64,000 nt of DNA, taken from NCBI RefSeq assembly GCF_900113665.1, contig NZ_FOQD01000008.1, positions 62,001-126,000 on the forward strand, read 5' to 3'. Shown piece after piece: positions 60,135-64,000 of this stretch. Both the position numbers and the translations under genes were made by a program. The first letter of the stretch is position 1. Each line of letters begins with the position of its first letter. The notes beneath the pieces are model-generated. The model was not told the origin of the DNA and did not search any database. It saw only the letters and a program-made list of their open reading frames with translations. This DNA comes from Planctomicrobium piriforme. GTDB taxonomy: Bacteria > Planctomycetota > Planctomycetia > Planctomycetales > Planctomycetaceae.

Positions 60135-60500
60135 GTGACGTTCGCCTCTTCTACAGAATTTGCGTTCCCACCGGACATTGAAGCGGAATTAGTGTTTGTT
60201 CCCACGGAACAAGGTGGGCGTAAAACGCCAGTTGCGACTGGATATCGGCCCCAGTTTCATTACGATGGCAGCGACTGGGACGCAAGTCACGAGTATCCCG
60301 ACAAAGAATGGGTTGCCCCCGGTGAAACGGTGCGTGCGTTCCTCAGGTTTATCAGCCCCCAAGCCCATATTGGGCGAGTTTTTCCCGGAATGGAATTCCA
60401 GGTTCGTGAGGGTGCGCGGGTCGTTGCCCAAGGACGGATCATCGCGATTTTGCATCTGGAAGAATCGGCAGCACGAGTTAAGGCAACGCGGCCTTCGTGA
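60135..60500 (+). CDS. Stand-alone EF-Tu domain III-like protein
   Basis: 121 residues from GTG at 60135; the frame begins earlier at 60078, but that part is a repeat-derived leader. It matches the C-terminal barrel of EF-Tu: EAELVFVPTEQGGRKTPVATGYRPQF, then GRVFPGMEFQVREGARVVAQGRI (positions about 60376-60440). No G domain is present. EF-Tu domain III binds tRNA and EF-Ts, so this protein may compete or assist; no partner is adjacent. The role is inference. Confidence 0.72.
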   Translation: MTFASSTEFAFPPDIEAELVFVPTEQGGRKTPVATGYRPQFHYDGSDWDASHEYPDKEWVAPGETVRAFLRFISPQAHIGRVFPGMEFQVREGARVVAQGRIIAILHLEESAARVKATRPS

Positions 60501-60570
60501 GGTCAATTCGCTCTGCGATTCGGATGATTGCAACGAGAGTCGCTCAGCGTGAAATTGCTTCGTCAGTCAG

Positions 60571-60918
60571 TTATGGCAATCCCAGCACCAGGCTAAGGCC
60601 AGCGTCCACTTCCGTCATCAGCTCACTGTTGAGCTTTCGAATTCTGATACTCAGGAAAGCCTTGTCCACGGTCACCAATTGCGACACATTCACCACTGAC
60701 ACTTGCGGGAGTCCTGACGCTTTACGGGAAAGCAGGACATTTCCTGGTGCGGCTGCTCTTTGCTGATTCGAAGTGATGATCGCGGCCAGCACAGTGTTGA
60801 TTCGACTGCTATTGAAGATGTCGGACTGAATAATTAATACAGGCCGACGGAAGCCCGGCTCAGAGCCGCGTGGTTCGCCTAAGTCCGCCCACCAGATTTC
60901 CCCGCGATGAATCACCAT
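60571..60918 (-). CDS. MazF/PemK-family toxin
   Basis: 115 residues. The MazF fold signature is clear: IHRGEIWWADLGEPRGSEPG with the catalytic Arg region RRPVLIIQ, SRINTVLAAIITSN and PGNVLLS. The toxin cleaves RNA at specific short motifs. Its start overlaps the antitoxin stop by 7 bases (60912-60918), so expression is coupled. Confidence 0.93.
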   Translation of the reverse strand: MVIHRGEIWWADLGEPRGSEPGFRRPVLIIQSDIFNSSRINTVLAAIITSNQQRAAAPGNVLLSRKASGLPQVSVVNVSQLVTVDKAFLSIRIRKLNSELMTEVDAGLSLVLGLP

Positions 60919-61151
60919 TTTTCGGGGCCGATCGAGCGGCGCTGAATTTCAGAAATGACTGGATCGAGTTTCGAATCGTTGTCTGCGTAGACTTCATTCA
61001 ACTTGCTTGTAATGGCGTCTCCGCTGCCGTGATTCTCAAGAAACTCTTTGACGGCCTTCGTATAGAGTTCGCTTCGTGACATTTTCAAACGGCGGGCAGC
61101 GTCCTCGGCTTCGAGAAAAACTGGGTCCGGGATCGAAATGGCGGTTTTCAT
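60912..61151 (-). CDS. Ribbon-helix-helix antitoxin of the MazF pair
   Basis: 79 residues from the ATG at 61151 (MKTAISIPDPVFLEAED); the frame extends 12 residues upstream across the operator, but that is unlikely. The N-terminal KTAISIPDPVFLEAEDAARRL is a ribbon-helix-helix DNA-binding motif, and the C-terminal half would wrap the toxin. A perfect palindrome lies just upstream, as expected for autoregulation. Antitoxin precedes toxin. Confidence 0.9.
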   Translation of the reverse strand: MKTAISIPDPVFLEAEDAARRLKMSRSELYTKAVKEFLENHGSGDAITSKLNEVYADNDSKLDPVISEIQRRSIGPEKW

Positions 61152-61158
61152 GCCGCGA

Positions 61159-61176
61159 GTATAACTTGAGTTATAC
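61159..61176 (-). promoter_or_regulatory. Operator palindrome of the mazEF-type pair
   Basis: GTATAACTTGAGTTATAC is a perfect 8-bp inverted repeat around TG, eight bases before the antitoxin ATG. Its placement and symmetry fit binding by a ribbon-helix-helix dimer pair. Confidence 0.75.
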
Positions 61177-61288
61177 CGATGAGTCAAGATTTTTCATTCG
61201 CCTCCGACGTCGATGGAGATTGCGACTGACCTCCATTCCGCTTTCCGAGTCGCCGTTTACAATACCGGCGAACCTCAAGGAATTCTCC

Positions 61289-62596
61289 ATGTCGCAGCGG
61301 ACTTTGATTACTGGCGCCCAGGTTGTTTTTCCGGAAGGAATCCGGGCGGCGAATGTCCTCGTCGAAGGGCATCAGATTCTGGCGATCGATCCTCCCTCGA
61401 CTGCGCGGGTGGATGAGACAGTCAATGCGAAAGGGCTGCATCTGATTCCCGGCGTCATCGACGATCAGGTGCATTTCCGCGAGCCGGGGTTTGAGCATAA
61501 GGAAGACCTGCATACCGGTAGTCTCGCCTGCGCCAAAGGTGGGGTGACGACGTTTCTGGAGATGCCCAACACCAACCCGGCGACTGTGACGATTGAAGCC
61601 CTGCATGACAAACTCGAACGCGCAGCAAGTAAGTGCGTCGTCAACTTCGGGTTCTATATCGGGGCGACGGCAGAAAATGTCGACGTCCTGCAACAGGCAA
61701 AGCGAACGCCTGGCATCAAGATTTTCATTGGGTCGAGCACCGGCAATCTGCTGGTGGATAGTCAGGCGGCGCTGGAGCGGATCTTCGCCGAAACCACCCT
61801 GCCGATCTGTGCCCATTGCGAAGACGAATCGACCGTGCGGGCGAACCGCGAGCGGATTGGCTCAAACCCCAGTCTGGCCGATCACTCAAAGATTCGGGAT
61901 CACGCTGCCGCATTGATCGCCACACAACGCGCTGTCGATCTGGCAATCCGATACAAGCATCGGTTCCATGTCCTGCACGTCTCCACGGCGCAAGAAGTCG
62001 AGTTTCTGCGTGGTAGACCGGACTGGGTGACCGCTGAAGCGTGCCCGCACCATCTGTTCTTTCAGATCGAGGACTATGATCGACTGGGCTCGCAGGTGCA
62101 GATGAACCCTTCCATCAAGACGGCGGCCGACAATGTCGCATTGTGGGAAGGTTTACGATCCGGCGTCATCGAAGTGATCGCCACCGATCATGCGCCGCAT
62201 ACACTCGAGGAGAAGGCTCAGGCCTATCCGAAATCCCCTTCGGGTTTACCGGCGGTGGAGAATTCGCTGGCCCTGATGCTTGATGCCAGCTACCGCGGAC
62301 TCTGCACGCTCGAACAGGTGGTGGCGTGGATGTGCGCTGCGCCGGCCCGTGTGTGGGACATCAAGAATAAGGGAGCGATCCGCGAAGGATTCGACGCCGA
62401 CCTTGTGCTGGTCGATCTGGCGAAGCGTCAGACGATTCGCAATGAAGAACAGCTCACCAAGTCGCAGTGGAGCCCCTGGCACGGGGTAGAACTCACCGGT
62501 TGGCCGGTCCGCACCTGGGTGCGTGGGCAGACCGTGTTTCAGAATGGCAAAGTCGATTCCGACGTCCGCGGCGCGGAAGCGGAGTATCAGCGCTGA
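61289..62596 (+). CDS. Dihydroorotase (class I)
   Basis: 435 residues from the ATG at 61289, with AAGGA eight bases upstream. It closes carbamoyl aspartate to dihydroorotate in pyrimidine synthesis. The metal-site region is D58-D59-Q60-V61-H62-F63-R64-E65-P66; the first His of the usual H-x-H is Gln here. Other motifs: EMPNTNP, the likely carboxylated Lys in IKIFIGSSTG (K144), HCEDE, HVLHVST and VIATDHAPH. Closest to the DDQVHFREPG subgroup known from other bacterial phyla. Ends 10 bases inside the convergent next gene. Confidence 0.9.
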   Translation: MSQRTLITGAQVVFPEGIRAANVLVEGHQILAIDPPSTARVDETVNAKGLHLIPGVIDDQVHFREPGFEHKEDLHTGSLACAKGGVTTFLEMPNTNPATVTIEALHDKLERAASKCVVNFGFYIGATAENVDVLQQAKRTPGIKIFIGSSTGNLLVDSQAALERIFAETTLPICAHCEDESTVRANRERIGSNPSLADHSKIRDHAAALIATQRAVDLAIRYKHRFHVLHVSTAQEVEFLRGRPDWVTAEACPHHLFFQIEDYDRLGSQVQMNPSIKTAADNVALWEGLRSGVIEVIATDHAPHTLEEKAQAYPKSPSGLPAVENSLALMLDASYRGLCTLEQVVAWMCAAPARVWDIKNKGAIREGFDADLVLVDLAKRQTIRNEEQLTKSQWSPWHGVELTGWPVRTWVRGQTVFQNGKVDSDVRGAEAEYQR

Positions 62597-62913
62597 CTGG
62601 CTGCTGAACGGGGCGAGGATTGCGTCGAGACCTTGAGATCGATCATCAACTGCCGTACCCGTTGCAGTCCGAGAATGGCGACGGCATGCCGCAACGAACG
62701 CACCTGTTGCATCGATCCCAGACTGACAGAATTGACCGCTCGTGTGACGAGACCTGCGATCGGCGGTCGGGCTTCGAGCGCGGCGACCAGCTTCTGAAGG
62801 TCGGCGTCGTCGGTCTGCACCAGATCGAGAATCGCCTGCACATCCGCGGCCGAAATCGGCGACGGAAAGTGCGGGGCTGGGATCTCGTGCGGAAGGTGGG
62901 TGCGGAGGTCCAT
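62587..62913 (-). CDS. Short HDOD-like domain protein
   Basis: 108 residues resembling the first half of an HDOD domain: ILDLVQTDDADLQKLVAALE, PPIAGLVTRAVNSVSLGS and VRSLRHAVAILGLQRVRQL. Full HDOD domains are about 200 residues, so this is a truncated or miniature form. It overlaps the convergent dihydroorotase gene by 10 bases. It may bind nucleotides or act as a scaffold. Confidence 0.7.
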   Translation of the reverse strand: MDLRTHLPHEIPAPHFPSPISAADVQAILDLVQTDDADLQKLVAALEARPPIAGLVTRAVNSVSLGSMQQVRSLRHAVAILGLQRVRQLMIDLKVSTQSSPRSAASQR

Positions 62914-62921
62914 GGGGCGGT

Positions 62922-63023
62922 GGTTTAAGGTTTAAGGTTTAAGGTTTAAGGTTGATGGTTGATGGTTGAGAAAAGGGGGCGAAGATCCGTAACCTTCAAC
63001 CTTATACGCCTCAACCTTAAACC
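62922..63023. repeat. Heptamer repeat array with inverted partner
   Basis: GGTTTAA x4 (62922-62949), GGTTGAT x2 and GGTTGAG (62950-62970), then complementary words AACCTTC, AACCTTA and CAACCTT (62991-63018). The same core occurs in the lysS array. It lies downstream of flgL and upstream of the HDOD-like gene. Confidence 0.85.
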
Positions 63024-63037
63024 GTCTATTCAACCCT

Positions 63038-64000
63038 CTAATTCAAAAAATCCAGAATCGAAATGTTGCTCAGCGTGTTGAGTGTTTGCAGGGTGAACTG
63101 CAAGAGGTTTTGTTGCTCTTGTAGTTGTGTGATGGCTGTGGCGTAGTCGGTCGACTGGGCGTCGTTCAGGGTTGTTTCGGAGTTGAGTTGCAACGTCTGC
63201 AGACGTGCGTCGAGCGTGTCGAGACTCTGCAGCGAGACCGATTGTTCGCCGATCACATCCAGCAGGTGATTGCTCGCCGCATCGAGATCCTGCAATCGGC
63301 GCTCGAAGGCGGCATCCAGATCGGACCCTGAGAGCTGGCCCGGATTCAGGATTGCGTCGCGGAGCGCTGCGACAGACTGGAAGATGTCCGACGTGGCGTC
63401 CGGTTCGGCTGTGACCGAACCTGCGAGCGTGACGCCAGTGGTGTCGAAATGCTGAACGACTCCCAACGAGGCATTCTCCAGGATCTGATCCTGCGAGAAG
63501 TCGATGGGAACTTCCGTAGCGCCGCCATCGATGGAGAGCGTGCCATCCGCCGTGATATTTACGTCGCCGTTAAAGCCGGCTGTGATCGACTGGGTATTCA
63601 GATAGACGATTTGCCCATCCGCGCCGGTCACCTTCAGGTTCGTGTCGGCACTTGTGAAGGCGACGGCCGGGCCGCCATTGAGTGACACCGTGCCTGCCGA
63701 CCCGTTGCCGGACGTGTCGATGATCGTCAGTTTGTGCGTGCCTGCGGCACCGATGATGGTGTCGCCGGCAACCGATCCGCTGCCGGCCTGAATTCCTGAT
63801 CCGGCTGCATAGGTCGTCAAGGTATGACGAACGATGAGCGTTGTGCTGGCGTTGCCTGACGAGGTGCCGGTTCCATTGGCGATGCCGGTCTGCCCCGTGA
63901 TCGCCAACGTTCCGCTACTGGCAGGTTGAAAAACCTCTTTACCGGAGTAGAACGTCTTGACTGTCAGACTGCTGCCGATGTTCAGTTCACCTGCCGCAGC
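63038..64000 (-). CDS. flgL: Flagellar hook-associated protein FlgL (partial)
   Basis: The frame is open to the window edge, so the N-terminus is missing (at least 320 residues seen). The C-terminal helix is typical of FlgL/flagellin: LDARLQTLQLNSETTLND with TDYATAITQLQEQQNLLQFTLQ. The middle part is Gly/Thr/Asp-rich with a beta-rich character, longer than in E. coli FlgL. It joins hook to filament, with FlgK. Flagellar genes probably continue to the right. Confidence 0.85.
   Translation of the reverse strand, partial: AAAGELNIGSSLTVKTFYSGKEVFQPASSGTLAITGQTGIANGTGTSSGNASTTLIVRHTLTTYAAGSGIQAGSGSVAGDTIIGAAGTHKLTIIDTSGNGSAGTVSLNGGPAVAFTSADTNLKVTGADGQIVYLNTQSITAGFNGDVNITADGTLSIDGGATEVPIDFSQDQILENASLGVVQHFDTTGVTLAGSVTAEPDATSDIFQSVAALRDAILNPGQLSGSDLDAAFERRLQDLDAASNHLLDVIGEQSVSLQSLDTLDARLQTLQLNSETTLNDAQSTDYATAITQLQEQQNLLQFTLQTLNTLSNISILDFLN

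Overview
The window is bacterial and almost certainly from a planctomycete (Planctomycetota). The evidence is a giant exported protein carrying the planctomycete LExRxLLS-type export signature (12997-18189), a fused SecD-SecF, a 42-residue zinc-ribbon protein, a DUF4058 protein, large GC-rich intergenic spacers filled with wordy short repeats, and housekeeping genes of that style. Most genes are GC-rich with G/C at third codon positions. The species cannot be named from the sequence.

Layout: 1-1267 is the start of an ACT-domain malic enzyme. 1452-5838 holds a minus-strand set CPBP protease / TgpA-type transglutaminase / DUF58. 5936-7580 encodes a THUMP RNA methyltransferase overlapping an ASCH protein. 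7607-12335 is the tgt-yajC-secDF cluster, closed by a terminator. 12498-12964 is a HicBA-type toxin-antitoxin pair. 12997-18189 is the 1730-residue repeat protein. 18694-21904 is the str operon (rpsL-rpsG-fusA) with unusual hairpins between genes. 22224-24842 has an HtrA/DegP protease with its terminator, and nnrE. 25043-34478 runs mostly on the plus strand: alcohol dehydrogenase, an M16-like protein without its metal motif, lysS, csrA, an MFS transporter, an M20-type peptidase and folP. 34506-43934 runs on the minus strand: HchA, a large membrane protein with its ECF sigma factor, DUF4058, amidohydrolase, alcohol dehydrogenase, methyltransferase and a Ser/Thr kinase. 44153-47899 is on the plus strand: zinc ribbon, purine nucleoside phosphorylase, metallo-beta-lactamase fold protein, a P-loop protein and an unknown protein.

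48103-51774 is the clearest accessory insertion. It is one AT-richer gene of about 1223 codons with a C-terminal PD-(D/E)xK nuclease-like motif, next to a REP-type repeat and a truncated ankyrin gene. It is the best candidate for an undescribed system, perhaps defence, but its function is not known. 52260-56102 is the fatty-acid/phospholipid cluster rpmF-plsX-fabD-acpP-fabF. 56261-58399 has a TPR protein, tatA, and a short-chain dehydrogenase whose 3' end is partly duplicated between two copies of an 80-bp palindromic element. 58929-64000 has ispG, a stand-alone EF-Tu domain III protein, a MazEF-type pair with a clear operator, dihydroorotase, an HDOD-like protein and the 3' part of flgL.

The window is mainly core metabolism, translation, secretion and lipid synthesis, with accessory islands at 12.4-18.2 kb and 46-52.2 kb. 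Several families of short dispersed repeats lie in the spacers, and one heptamer array of this kind lies inside lysS.
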